Part shown: piece by piece, positions 45,629 through 54,935 of the stretch
Layout: the number at the start of each line of letters is the position of its first letter
How positions within the stretch are numbered: position 1 is the first letter of the stretch
Assembly (NCBI GenBank): GCA_022763185.1
Contig: JALEGL010000014.1
Coordinates: 62,001 to 126,000, forward strand
Source of the DNA: a bacterium
GTDB taxonomy: Bacteria > Bdellovibrionota_G > JALEGL01
DNA: 64,000 bases
Reading direction: 5' to 3'
Notes under the pieces: model-generated
Database searches by the model: none
What the model saw: only the letters and a program-made list of their open reading frames with translations
Told to the model about the DNA's origin: nothing
Made by a program: the position numbers and the translations under genes

Positions 45629-46390
45629 ATGATAGTGAAAAATAATTATAATAAAAAAAAGAATTTGGTTTTTTTTCTTAGCATTCTTTTTTCTAGCTTT
45701 GTTTATGCTCAGACTGTCAGCCAATATTGGGATTCATTCCAAGCCAATCAAATGAATTCTGAAATATCAGGTGATCAAATAAAACTATGCATGACATTAA
45801 AGATGCTCGTTTTACCTGAAGCAAAAAAAAATACCGATTACTTGCGAGATGTTTCTGCTAGCGGAAATGTTTTTCGCTATATGAGAAGTCATTGCCAAGC
45901 AAAATACTTTAATAGATATTTAGAGTTACTTGATGATTTGCAGAAAGATATTTTAATTACCCAAAAAATTTTGAAGAAGGATTTTTCAAAAAATTGGACC
46001 ATGAAAAGTTTGCAAAAAACATTTACGGATTATTGGCGAGCAGATCCTCAGTATGATTTAAACTGTTATGCTAAAAATATAAAGTTGAATGTTGAACAAA
46101 AATATATTTTATATTTAGCAATAACTGAATTAAAGCATAAATTTTTTTTAGGGCTTGAAGTCAACGGTTCTAGTCAGAGACAAATTATATTAAAATTGTA
46201 TGAACGTGTTTATGGTCTGAAAAAAAAGATTGATAAAAAATATCAACTTGACCCTGAGCTTGCAAAAATGATTCTAGAGTTAAAAGAGGAAGCTTTGTTG
46301 GAAGCAAAAGATCATCACCTTATTCATGAAGCTCTGATTAATGAGCTAATTGCAAAAGTTCTAAGATCTAGATCTAATATTATTGAATGA
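45629..46390 (+). CDS. Secreted hypothetical protein
   Basis: The protein has about 253 residues. The N-terminus is basic (KNNYNKKK) followed by a hydrophobic LVFFLSILFSSFVYA signal peptide. The mature part is Lys-rich and helical with four scattered cysteines (in IKLCMTL, SHCQAKY and LNCYAKN among others). The start may be ATG 45629 or GTG 45635, and no clear ribosome-binding site helps. It stands alone between typA (divergent) and the SulP gene (convergent, 15 bp from its end). I recognise no family. Confidence 0.6.
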   Translation: MIVKNNYNKKKNLVFFLSILFSSFVYAQTVSQYWDSFQANQMNSEISGDQIKLCMTLKMLVLPEAKKNTDYLRDVSASGNVFRYMRSHCQAKYFNRYLELLDDLQKDILITQKILKKDFSKNWTMKSLQKTFTDYWRADPQYDLNCYAKNIKLNVEQKYILYLAITELKHKFFLGLEVNGSSQRQIILKLYERVYGLKKKIDKKYQLDPELAKMILELKEEALLEAKDHHLIHEALINELIAKVLRSRSNIIE

Positions 46391-46405
46391 ATATAAAAAG
46401 AAGGC

Positions 46406-47965
46406 TCAGCTATCTTTAATAGGGTCATCAATATCGTCTGGCAATTTATATTTATCAGCTGTATTTGCTTTACCTTTGGTGTATCGATCAAATAGAGTGT
46501 CCCACTCTAATTCAACATGCCCACCGTTTACTTCATGTCTGTGTTTGAAAGCAGACAATAACTCTAGACAGGCATGGTCAATAAATGCCAAGTTTTCAAC
46601 GTGAAAACAGACGTTTGTCCCAGTATCAATGGTTTCTAATTCATGTCCCAGCTCAGGGAGCGCCAAAAAAGTAGCAGAGCCGTGCAGTATAATTTCTATA
46701 GTATTGTTGTTTACTTTTCTTTCAATGTCTAAGTGAGAAAGAGAGTAGACCAACTTGACTGTGGATAAAACTAAACCAATAACAATACCGTTGAGTAGGT
46801 TTAAACACACGATACCTAAAATAGTAGCTGAAAAAATAAATATAACGGGCTTACCGTATTTGAATAAAGATCGAATTGCAGGGATATTAAGTAATTTAAA
46901 ACCGACATAAATTAATATTGCCGCTAAACTTGCGTTTGGGATTAACGCCAATAAACTGGGAAAAAATAAGATGAACACCAGTATCCAGAGGGCATGCAGT
47001 ATAGAAGAAGCGTTGGATGAGGCTCCTGCATCAACATTAGCTGTGGATCTGCTGATCACACCAGTTACTGGAGAAGCACCTAAAATGCCACAAATGACAT
47101 TGGCGATACCTTGGGCAACAAGCTCTTTACTATAATTGGTTCTTGGACCATTATGCATACGTGCTACAGCACTTGCACACAGCAATGTTTCAGTGGTACC
47201 AATAAAGGCAAGGGCTACGGCGGCCATAATGATATCGCCGCTAAAACTCTTGGTCCAAAGATCCAATTTAGGCAGGTTTATGATGTTTAAGATACTGCTG
47301 GGTACATCAACGTATTGAATATCCAAAGCCATAAGTTGAGAAACAGCAACTGCTGATAAAACACCCAACAATGCACCTGGGAGCGCTTTAAGATGTTTTG
47401 GTTTGAAACGCTCCCAAAATATTAATACAAGCAGAGTTAGGGTGCCAATCAGAGCAGCACTACTTTGGCTTGGATCAGAGCGGGTAACAAATGCATTAAA
47501 AATAGCATGAGGAATCATGATAAGGTTTTTTAACCCGCTTTCATACAGTTGAGCATCAAGAACAACATGCATTTGGCCAACAATAATTAAAACCCCAATG
47601 CCTGAAAGCATACCTCTAATCACCGCTGGAGATACAGCTCTAAAGTAGCGGCCTAGTTTAAGGAAGCCCCCCAAAAATTGCATTAGCCCACTTAAAACGA
47701 CAATCAATGCAAATACTTCAAGACCATATTTCTGTACCATTTCAAAGATAATGACAGCAAGTCCCGCAGACGGTCCTGATATCTGTAAGGGGGCGCCACC
47801 AAGAAAACCAACAACAATGCCTCCGACTATTCCGGTAATTAGTCCTAATGCGGGAGGTAAACCTGAAGCCAGAGCAACCCCCATACCCAAAGGTAATGAG
47901 ATTAAAAAAACAACCAAAGATGGACTTAAGTCTTTGATTGTTTTTATGTACAGAGAGTGCAACAT
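46406..47965 (-). CDS. SulP-family anion transporter with STAS domain
   Basis: The 519 residues have about 10-12 membrane segments in the first 400, with the SulP signature region SGLPPALGLITGIVGG and SGPSAGLAVI near residues 35-70, GMLSGIGVLII, and CGILGASPVTGVISRSTAN. The C-terminal 90 residues form a short STAS domain containing VCFHVENLAFIDHACLELL. These proteins import sulfate, bicarbonate or dicarboxylates. Sequence alone does not tell which. It is close to bicarbonate/sulfate-type SulPs of marine bacteria in size. Confidence 0.9.
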   Translation of the reverse strand: MLHSLYIKTIKDLSPSLVVFLISLPLGMGVALASGLPPALGLITGIVGGIVVGFLGGAPLQISGPSAGLAVIIFEMVQKYGLEVFALIVVLSGLMQFLGGFLKLGRYFRAVSPAVIRGMLSGIGVLIIVGQMHVVLDAQLYESGLKNLIMIPHAIFNAFVTRSDPSQSSAALIGTLTLLVLIFWERFKPKHLKALPGALLGVLSAVAVSQLMALDIQYVDVPSSILNIINLPKLDLWTKSFSGDIIMAAVALAFIGTTETLLCASAVARMHNGPRTNYSKELVAQGIANVICGILGASPVTGVISRSTANVDAGASSNASSILHALWILVFILFFPSLLALIPNASLAAILIYVGFKLLNIPAIRSLFKYGKPVIFIFSATILGIVCLNLLNGIVIGLVLSTVKLVYSLSHLDIERKVNNNTIEIILHGSATFLALPELGHELETIDTGTNVCFHVENLAFIDHACLELLSAFKHRHEVNGGHVELEWDTLFDRYTKGKANTADKYKLPDDIDDPIKDS

Positions 47966-48198
47966 AAAACAGATCTATAAAGTACTTTCTAGGTTTAATA
48001 AAGTTATTACTACTTATGTTTTTGTACTGAATAGAAATTCTGGTTGAGCATGATTGGCGAAAAGTCAACAAGCTATTTTTAGTAAAGAGAACCATGTTAA
48101 ATTTAAACAAATCTAAAATATAAATTGTCAAAAACATCCATAAAACATTATGTTGTGTTGTATTAATATACAGATTTTATTTTTAAGGAGGTCATATC

Positions 48199-48660
48199 AT
48201 GGGTTTATTTAATTTTATTAAAGATGTAGGTGCCAGTGTTTTAGGTGCAAGTAACGAAGAGCAAAACAATGAGCAAATAGAAAAAAAGATTATTGGCTTT
48301 GTAACCAAAGATTTACAGTTGGCTGTGGTGGACTTTAATGTAGATGTTCAAGGAGAAACTGCTTATCTAAAAGGAGAAGCTGGTAACTCTGAGCAACGAG
48401 AAAAGTTGATTCTTGCGGTTGGGAATATTGAAGGCATTGCTCAAGTTAATGATGATGCAATGACAACTTTTAAAGTGTCAACGGTAGAGCCAAGGTTTTA
48501 TACTGTCAAAAAGGGCGACTCATTATCTAAGATTGCTAAAGAGTACTATAATGACCCGATGAAGTATCAACAAATTTTTGAAGCCAATAAACCGATGTTA
48601 GCTGATCCAGATAAAATTTATCCTGGGCAAACTTTGAGAATTCCACAAGATATAGCTTAA
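48199..48660 (+). CDS. BON-LysM domain protein (YgaU-like)
   Basis: The 153 residues begin with MGLFNFIKDVGASVLG, then a BON domain (about 30-95: LQLAVVDFNVDVQGETAYL) and a C-terminal LysM domain (about 103-150: FYTVKKGDSLSKIAKEYY, ending GQTLRIPQ). It matches the E. coli YgaU/Kbp potassium-binding protein layout. A strong AAGGAGG 14 nt before the ATG suggests good expression. It is monocistronic. Confidence 0.92.
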   Translation: MGLFNFIKDVGASVLGASNEEQNNEQIEKKIIGFVTKDLQLAVVDFNVDVQGETAYLKGEAGNSEQREKLILAVGNIEGIAQVNDDAMTTFKVSTVEPRFYTVKKGDSLSKIAKEYYNDPMKYQQIFEANKPMLADPDKIYPGQTLRIPQDIA

Positions 48661-48718
48661 AAAAGACCGTTATAGTTAGCTCAAAGACAAAATCAGGTTG
48701 ATTTGCTTTGGGCGCTAT

Positions 48719-49159
48719 TTAGGGTTTAGAAATTAAAAATGTTCCTATTAAGAGTAAGATGATGCCCAAGGTTTTTGTTGGGGTAATGATGATGGTTTTG
48801 CCCAATAGACCAAAGTGATCATAAAAAAGGGAAGCCATCAACTGCACCGCAATTAAGGTGCTAAAAAAAATCAGTCCACCCATTTTAGGAACAAAAACTA
48901 GACTTGCAAAAATATAAAAAGCTCCAACAAAACCACCCATTAATAAATAACTGTGTTTAACATGCAGTTGAGAAAAGTTTGGTCTGTCTAAACCTGTAAA
49001 AATGATTATTGTGCTGATGCAGCTGATAGCAATGATAAAGTTAAACAAGGCTCCCCATAGAGGGTGACCAAGTTTATCACCCAGTTTAGCATTGGCAATG
49101 GCCTGCAAGGGAACAATAAGACCTAAAATAATAGGAATGAAGTACTGTATTGATTTCAT
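48719..49159 (-). CDS. DMT-superfamily DUF606/YdcZ-like membrane protein
   Basis: The 146 residues have four to five membrane segments (IQYFIPIILGLIVPLQ start, then NFIIAISCIS, YLLMGGFVGAFYIFASLVF, LMASLFY and ending TLGIILLLIGTFLI). This is the half-size DMT family DUF606. Small-molecule transport is presumed. AGGAG directly abuts the ATG. Its start is only 29 bp from that of the divergent lipoprotein gene. Confidence 0.8.
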   Translation of the reverse strand: MKSIQYFIPIILGLIVPLQAIANAKLGDKLGHPLWGALFNFIIAISCISTIIIFTGLDRPNFSQLHVKHSYLLMGGFVGAFYIFASLVFVPKMGGLIFFSTLIAVQLMASLFYDHFGLLGKTIIITPTKTLGIILLLIGTFLISKP

Positions 49160-49188
49160 CTCCTGTGTTTTATATAATGAAAGGCTGC

Positions 49189-49968
49189 ATGCACCAATTG
49201 TTTAACACTATTTTTTTACTTTTTGTTGTTTTTTTGGTGTCTTGTGCAAGAGTAGATCCGCAAAAGGAATATATCAATAAGCTTTTTTCTGATCAAACCG
49301 AAACAGTATTCATTGAGCTTGATTATATGCAGGGGACATTGCCAGAAACAATTGATCAGAATAGTGGTTTGCCCGTATGGGAGCTTCTACGCTATAATCT
49401 AAACTATATTTTTTCTGGGACAAAAAACTTGCTTATTCCCTTAACTTCTTCAGATATGGATGAGATCCCTGCCGAGAATAAAAATTATAACAGGCAAGAT
49501 TTGGTTCACCTTGCAATGCAACATCGAGCCAGTTCCGCTTGGGATGGTAAACAAGCATCTATTTATATTTTATGGGTAGATGGTTACTTTCAGAATGATC
49601 AACAAGAGACTGAAACCAGTGTTTTAGGTTTGTCTATATCTGGGCAAGCCATGCTTGTTGTATTCAAACCAGCAGTAGAGTTGGCTTCAAGTAGTTTCCC
49701 TCATTATGAAGCGTATGCCCAACAAATTGTTGTTAATCATGAAATTGGCCATGTTATTGGTTTGGTTAACAATGGCTTACCCATTACATCAAATCATCTA
49801 GATGATAATGCCTCACATGGATCTGCACATTGCAATAATCTCAGTTGTATTATGTACTGGCAAAATGAATCCAGAGTTCATGATATTGCCAATTATGTTG
49901 AAGTAAGTAACGACTTCAATATGTTGCTGTTTGGTCCATTTTGTCTAGAGGATGTTAATACTTTTTAA
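49189..49968 (+). CDS. Metzincin-like metalloprotease lipoprotein
   Basis: The protein has about 259 residues from ATG 49189 (AAGG just upstream; 49177 is an alternative). The signal MHQLFNTIFLLFVVFLVSC ends in a lipobox Cys, so it is anchored in a membrane. The C-terminal half has HEIGHVIG, the HExxHxxG zinc site of metzincins, followed some 30 residues later by SCIMYWQ, which could be the Met-turn. The middle resembles secreted predatory-bacterium metalloproteases in style only. A protease acting outside the cytoplasm is likely. Confidence 0.7.
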   Translation: MHQLFNTIFLLFVVFLVSCARVDPQKEYINKLFSDQTETVFIELDYMQGTLPETIDQNSGLPVWELLRYNLNYIFSGTKNLLIPLTSSDMDEIPAENKNYNRQDLVHLAMQHRASSAWDGKQASIYILWVDGYFQNDQQETETSVLGLSISGQAMLVVFKPAVELASSSFPHYEAYAQQIVVNHEIGHVIGLVNNGLPITSNHLDDNASHGSAHCNNLSCIMYWQNESRVHDIANYVEVSNDFNMLLFGPFCLEDVNTF

Positions 49969-50010
49969 AAGAAGATTTAAGTGCTTTTTAGACTGGATGT
50001 TTTTATAGAA

Positions 50011-50469
50011 TTAACGGTTGTAGCGTAATAAATCTCTTTCAACATCACGCTGTTTAATGCTTTCACGTTTATCATGGGCTTTTTTACCTTTTCCAAGAGC
50101 TAGCTCCAGTTTGATTTTTCCATGCTTCAGATAAAGTTTCATAGGAATTAAGCTTAAACGCTGTTGAGCCATTTGCATGGCTAGGTTTTGAATCTGCTTT
50201 TTATGCATCAGCAATTTTCTTGTTCGCACAGACTTTGGCACAACATGTCCACCCGTGTGTTCGTAGGGTTTGATATAGACACCCTCCAAAAAAAGTTCAT
50301 CTTTTACAATAGTAGCGTAGCCTTCTTTAAGTTGAACATTGCCTTGGCGTATAGACTTGACTTCACTGCCCAAAAGAACGCAGCCGACTTCAAAGCTATC
50401 TAAGATTTGATAGTTATGTTTGGCTTGTCGGTTATAAGCGAATTGTGTGGAAGTTGGTTTTTTTGTCAT
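50011..50469 (-). CDS. smpB: SsrA-binding protein SmpB
   Basis: The 152 residues match SmpB throughout: FAYNRQAKHNYQI, SEVKSIRQGNVQLKEGY, YEHTGGHVVPKSVRTRKLL and the C-terminal tail KGKKAHDKRESIKQRD. It binds tmRNA and rescues stalled ribosomes. I find no ssrA gene close by. The start overlaps the stop of the DUF502 gene by one base (TAATG), so they are co-transcribed. Confidence 0.96.
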   Translation of the reverse strand: MTKKPTSTQFAYNRQAKHNYQILDSFEVGCVLLGSEVKSIRQGNVQLKEGYATIVKDELFLEGVYIKPYEHTGGHVVPKSVRTRKLLMHKKQIQNLAMQMAQQRLSLIPMKLYLKHGKIKLELALGKGKKAHDKRESIKQRDVERDLLRYNR

Positions 50470-51134
50470 TATAAAACCTCAGGATTTTCGTAATCAACAT
50501 TGACCATTCCACCAGATATCACAAGCTTAAAGGCTGCTTCAATACCAAAGTTTGTGGGGATGGTTTCATCTTCGGGAACTAGAATTAAATAACCGCTAGT
50601 TGGATTTGGAGACGTGGGTACAAAAACATTCAAGAGTTTTTTTCCTGTTACTTGTGAAAAGTATTTTTGTTGGTCACTGGTAACAAAAGCCATGGTGTAT
50701 AAGCCTTTTCTAGGGTACTCAATTAAAATAACTCTTTTGTATTGGTTGTAATGTTCTTCAGCTGTAAAGTTTTTTAAGACCTCTTTGGCTACTCTATGAA
50801 TAGAACGAGCAAGAGGGATTTGATCAATGATACGGTCACCTATTCTAATCAAAGTATGTCCAAAATAATTTCGACTTAAAATACCCACTAAGATAACAAA
50901 CAGAATGGTGATTACGATATCTAAACCTGGAACTTTGTAGCCCAGTAAATAATTGGGATGAAAATCTGCTGGGATGATATAAAGAAAGGTCCCATTGTCA
51001 ATCCGTAAGATGCTTTCAAAAAAACCAAAAACCAGCATGAAAAATTTCAATGTGATGTAAAAAGGTAAGAGGACAAACAAACCCAACAAAAAGTAGCGTT
51101 TTAAAATTTTTTTAAGTGCGTTGAAAATTCTCAT
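50469..51134 (-). CDS. DUF502-family membrane protein
   Basis: The 221 residues have two membrane segments (about 13-38 and 72-92) and a conserved cytoplasmic part starting RIGDRIIDQIPLARSIH and PRKGLYTMAFVTSD. This matches DUF502. Function is unknown. It is in one operon with smpB, and its start is 35 bp from that of purM on the other strand. Confidence 0.9.
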   Translation of the reverse strand: MRIFNALKKILKRYFLLGLFVLLPFYITLKFFMLVFGFFESILRIDNGTFLYIIPADFHPNYLLGYKVPGLDIVITILFVILVGILSRNYFGHTLIRIGDRIIDQIPLARSIHRVAKEVLKNFTAEEHYNQYKRVILIEYPRKGLYTMAFVTSDQQKYFSQVTGKKLLNVFVPTSPNPTSGYLILVPEDETIPTNFGIEAAFKLVISGGMVNVDYENPEVL

Positions 51135-51169
51135 AGACTCTTTCTTTGGGCTGAGTTACAAGCTATCAC

Positions 51170-52192
51170 ATGTCTGAAAAAAGTTTAAGTTATAGTGATG
51201 CTGGTGTTGATATAAAAAAAGGTGATGGCTTTGTAAACAATATTAAACCTTTGGCTAAAGAAACCTTTCATCAGTATGTGCAAAATAGTATAGGCGGATT
51301 TGCTTCTGTGGCAAGTATTCCAAGTGAATACAAAGAGCCTATGATTGTGACTGGAACGGATGGTGTAGGAACCAAGTTACTTTTGGCTAAACAAATGAAT
51401 GATTATCGCTACTTGGGTCAAGATTTAGTGGCTATGTGCGTAAATGACTTGTTAACCTTAGGGGCGAGACCTTTTTTATTTTTAGATTATTATGCTTGTG
51501 AGTCTATTAATCCTGATCAAGCAACAGAACTGATTAAAAGTATTGCAAGTGCCTGCAAGTTGTCTGGCTGCGCATTGGTTGGTGGAGAGACTGCAGAAAT
51601 GCCTGGTTTGTACGCCAAAAATGATTTTGATTTAAGTGGTTTTTGCGTGGGCTTGGTCGAAAAAAGCAAGATCATTGATGGCCAAAACATAGAAGAGGGG
51701 GATGTTATTCTAGCTTTGCCTTCGTCTGGTGTTCACTCCAACGGCTTCAGTTTGGTTAGAAAAGTGATTGAGCACGCTCAATTGGATTTAAATGAAACGT
51801 ATCCTGGTTTTGATGTTACTTTGGGGCAGAGTTTATTGGAAGGCACTCGAATTTATGTGCCAACAATTGTATCTTTGCTTGAACAAAATGTTCAAATCAA
51901 AGGCATGGCGCATATCACCGGTGGAGGTATAGCAGGTAATTTAAGCCGAGTGTTGCCTAAGAACTGTGATGCCATCATTCAAAAAGACGCTTGGCAAGTG
52001 CCTAGGCTATTTTCTTTTTTGCAAGAAAAAGGCAATATCCATGAAGACGAAATGTTTAAGACTTTCAATATGGGCTTAGGGTATGTGTTGGTTTGCAGTG
52101 CAGAAGAGAAGGATAAAATAGTTCATAGTTGTCCAGATGCTTTGCTGGTAGGGTCTATCCAAGAAGGACATCAAGAGGTCAATGTTGTATAA
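51170..52192 (+). CDS. purM: Phosphoribosylformylglycinamidine cyclo-ligase (AIR synthase)
   Basis: The 340-residue cytoplasmic enzyme of de novo purine synthesis converts FGAM to AIR with ATP. Motifs: SYSDAGVDIKKGDGFV, GTDGVGTKLLLAK, CVNDLLTLGARPFLFLDYYA, GGETAEMPGLY, LPSSGVHSNGFSLVR and AHITGGGIAGNLSRVLP. The length is normal. Other pur genes are not next to it. Confidence 0.97.
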   Translation: MSEKSLSYSDAGVDIKKGDGFVNNIKPLAKETFHQYVQNSIGGFASVASIPSEYKEPMIVTGTDGVGTKLLLAKQMNDYRYLGQDLVAMCVNDLLTLGARPFLFLDYYACESINPDQATELIKSIASACKLSGCALVGGETAEMPGLYAKNDFDLSGFCVGLVEKSKIIDGQNIEEGDVILALPSSGVHSNGFSLVRKVIEHAQLDLNETYPGFDVTLGQSLLEGTRIYVPTIVSLLEQNVQIKGMAHITGGGIAGNLSRVLPKNCDAIIQKDAWQVPRLFSFLQEKGNIHEDEMFKTFNMGLGYVLVCSAEEKDKIVHSCPDALLVGSIQEGHQEVNVV

Positions 52193-52285
52193 AACTAAAA
52201 TTTATAGAAATCTTTGACAACCCACCGTACTCAGAAGCCCCAATGGTTTAATGAGTTTGATCTGTAGTTAAATTGTGGTGCTGAA

Positions 52286-52525
52286 CTAAGATCTGTTTAG
52301 AGCAGGATCTTTGCCTCTGTAGGTTATGAGACCGTGGCTTGGGTCATAAGGAGAAACACCAACAGTAACATGATCGCCAAGGATAACGCGAATGTGTTTT
52401 CTTCTGAGTTTGCCGGCAAGTTTTGCTGCGATACGCATGCCGTTAGGGCCTTCAACCATAAAGTTACCACCAGCTGCGACCTCGATCACTTTTCCTTCAA
52501 TCAAAACTAAATCTTCTCTTGCCAA
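52286..52525 (-). CDS. infA: Translation initiation factor IF-1 with TTG start
   Basis: The protein has 79 residues from TTG 52525, which is preceded by AAGGAG at 8-nt spacing. The first residues AREDLVLIEGKVIEV align with the family start MAKEDxIEVEG, while the upstream in-frame ATG adds 17 residues with no family support. The S1/OB-fold core (VEGPNGMRIAAKLAGKLRRK, RVILGDHVTVGVSPYD) is complete. It binds the 30S A site with IF-2 and IF-3. The tail GKDPALNRS is slightly longer than usual. Confidence 0.93.
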   Translation of the reverse strand: MAREDLVLIEGKVIEVAAGGNFMVEGPNGMRIAAKLAGKLRRKHIRVILGDHVTVGVSPYDPSHGLITYRGKDPALNRS

Positions 52526-52666
52526 ACGAAATACTCCTTGTTTACAAAACCGTACAGTCAATATTGTATGACGCATATTTATTGAATTTAAAGCAAAAGA
52601 TCAAGTTCTTCTTTAGTTTTCATCGGTCTTATTTGTTTTGAGGTTAATTGAATAAGACATAAAAGA

Positions 52667-54166
52667 TTACTTTTTTGGATGATCAATTAATCCAAGTAAC
52701 GTAAAAAAATTTTTAAGCGTACGAATTTTAAAACTTTGACTGATTTTTTGTATTTTTTTCAAAGCCGTACTTTTTGAAAAATATTGGTTTTTTTTCAAAA
52801 CTTTTTCTAAACAAATATAATCGTCAAGATGTTTAATCTTATAAAACATCCCTTTGTTTAACTTTTGATTTTGTAGGTGCTCTGTGAAAAGCTTTGGTGA
52901 ATTGACTAAAACTGTATCATAGGCATACTCTTTAAATATGGAGTCAGTTTGGATAAAGTTTTTCTTTTCAACAACTTTATCAAGCAACAGTTGAGCTACA
53001 AAAGTTTGTTTTACGTTTTGCATACGCAGAAAAGCTTTATGCTGCTGTTCTTTTGTCTGGTCATAGAGGTTTTCAATAAGCCAGGCGCATACATCTTGAT
53101 GGTGGGAATAAGGTAAGAGCAGCTTAAGTAACTGCTTTTTGTTGAGAGGGCCTAGCTGTTTTGTCATGGCCATGATCAGCATTGGGTCTATGCTAGAGTT
53201 AAGAATATATGTAAGCTTGAGCAGTGATTTTTTGTATATTCTTCTGTAGCCCTTATCAGGTGAAAAGTTAAAAATCTTCTGTAAAAAACCACTGTCACCT
53301 CTGTGAATTCTAGCCAAGTATCGAATGAAAATCATTTTTGAAGGGTGTAGATTGAATTGTTCTATCAAATTAAAGCACAGCAAGAAGCGTTCGCTTGGAA
53401 TACTGCTTAAAAGATTTTCGCATGCTTCTTCATGTTCTGCTAATAGTTTAAAAAATTTCAGGTGGTGTAAAGTTTTAGTGATTAGGTTTGGTGACCATAA
53501 GCTGTGGGTATTTTTAAGAGTGTAATTTTGGGGCGTATAGCTTTCAATTAAAATTAATGCATCATGATAAAGTTGACTCTTCACTAGTGCGAAAACGATT
53601 GTTTCTAAGTCATCCCTAAGCTTGGGTGTTTCGGGATAAGTTTTAAGTGTTTTTAAAAAAGAGAAAATGTGTGTATTGGTATCAACGTCAATGTTTAAAG
53701 TTTCAAAGTTTTTACTGGCTTTTTTTATAGCGCTTTTAAAAGATAACCGGACGGTTTTTTTAAAGTAAAGCCCAAAGCTAAGAGTGTCATATTGATGCGT
53801 TTTGATAGGTGTTTTATCGACGCTGGCAGTCAAAAGAGACAAGAGCGTATTGAAACTTTCAAAGTTAAGACTATTAAGGATGCGTATCTTGTATAAGCCC
53901 ATGCTAAATAATTTTGCAAAAGGTGATGTTTTGTCAAAGGTATAGTTTTCAAGGCTTTGATAAGAAATAGAAAGCTTATGAAAATTAAATTGTATAATAA
54001 ATTTGGGTACCGCCTTGAGTTTATCATGCAGGCTTTCAATTAATCTTTGATTTTTGCTAGCGTTTTGTCCGAGCTTAAGGTAATTTTGCAAAGCATCTAG
54101 GAAAATAAAGTAGGGACTTTGCTCTATGTGTTGGTCTTCTTTTATTTTGAGTTGCTCTGTAGGCAT
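52667..54166 (-). CDS. Large helical hypothetical protein
   Basis: The protein has about 499 residues from ATG 54166 (an upstream TTG extends it by 5). It is rich in Leu, Lys, Phe and Asn, with no signal peptide, membrane segment or known catalytic motif. Many amphipathic helices of 20-30 residues (for example FNTLLSLLTASVDKTP and MLIMAMTKQLGPLNKKQLL) suggest an alpha-helical repeat scaffold. It has no co-directional neighbour. The base composition matches surrounding core genes. I do not recognise it. Confidence 0.6.
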   Translation of the reverse strand: MPTEQLKIKEDQHIEQSPYFIFLDALQNYLKLGQNASKNQRLIESLHDKLKAVPKFIIQFNFHKLSISYQSLENYTFDKTSPFAKLFSMGLYKIRILNSLNFESFNTLLSLLTASVDKTPIKTHQYDTLSFGLYFKKTVRLSFKSAIKKASKNFETLNIDVDTNTHIFSFLKTLKTYPETPKLRDDLETIVFALVKSQLYHDALILIESYTPQNYTLKNTHSLWSPNLITKTLHHLKFFKLLAEHEEACENLLSSIPSERFLLCFNLIEQFNLHPSKMIFIRYLARIHRGDSGFLQKIFNFSPDKGYRRIYKKSLLKLTYILNSSIDPMLIMAMTKQLGPLNKKQLLKLLLPYSHHQDVCAWLIENLYDQTKEQQHKAFLRMQNVKQTFVAQLLLDKVVEKKNFIQTDSIFKEYAYDTVLVNSPKLFTEHLQNQKLNKGMFYKIKHLDDYICLEKVLKKNQYFSKSTALKKIQKISQSFKIRTLKNFFTLLGLIDHPKK

Positions 54167-54324
54167 GGTTGATATTAACAATTGTATATAAAAAGAGTTA
54201 GAAATGATACAAGTTTGGTTATTATACCCTGAACTTATTCATTAAGTCAGCATATCAGCATAAAAGGCTGTTAAGCCAACTTGGTTTTAAACTCTTTAAA
54301 TAAATTTAAGCATGAATTATTTTT

Positions 54325-54921
54325 ATGAAATTCACAACAAATAAGCAAAAAGTTTATTATATTGGCTTTCCATTGGCAGTCTTTTTTTTATGCTTTGTTT
54401 CCTATAAAATTGGTTATCAAAAGGGCATTTATAAAGTTACATACAACGAGTCACTTGAGACAATCGTTGATAGAAAGGTTATTAAAAGACCTGAGCAGCT
54501 CATCTTTTACGACGAGTTGAATAAGAAAGCTGATACAACAGATAATGCAAATCATAAAAGTTTGTTGGTCAAAAAAAAACCCAAAAAAGCTGAACAAGAG
54601 CCAGTGGCAATGCAAGCGCCTGTTATTCGGCAAGATGAATTAGACTCAAAAAGTACCTTGGATAGCGCAAAGACGGATTTCCCAGATAGTTTGGTTATTC
54701 AGTTAAGTGCATTTAAAGATAAAGAGAAAGCCCAAGAACAGGTGGATCGCTTGCAGTCTAAAGGCTTTTTAGCTTTTTTAATATCTCAAGAGGGTGATCA
54801 GCTGTGGCATAGAGTTTTTGTTGGTCCTTATGATAACCGGATCAAAGCCAATGAAATGATACAGAAGTTAGAGCAAAAAGGGTTTGGACGTGGCTTTATT
54901 GTAGATAAGCCCATTCAATAA
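54325..54921 (+). CDS. SPOR-domain membrane protein
   Basis: The 198 residues have a short cytoplasmic start, one membrane segment (about 11-29), a linker rich in Lys and Asp, and a C-terminal SPOR domain (about 125-195) with VIQLSAFKDKEKAQEQVDRL and WHRVFVGPYDNRIKA. SPOR domains bind denuded glycan strands at division sites. It lies 14 nt upstream of a SpoU methyltransferase in the same direction. Confidence 0.88.
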   Translation: MKFTTNKQKVYYIGFPLAVFFLCFVSYKIGYQKGIYKVTYNESLETIVDRKVIKRPEQLIFYDELNKKADTTDNANHKSLLVKKKPKKAEQEPVAMQAPVIRQDELDSKSTLDSAKTDFPDSLVIQLSAFKDKEKAQEQVDRLQSKGFLAFLISQEGDQLWHRVFVGPYDNRIKANEMIQKLEQKGFGRGFIVDKPIQ

Positions 54922-54935
54922 GGAATCAGAATATA

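Noticed and set aside
48679-48717. Hairpin between the LysM gene and the DUF606 gene as a bidirectional terminator
   Set aside because: The stem is interrupted and no T-run follows on either strand.
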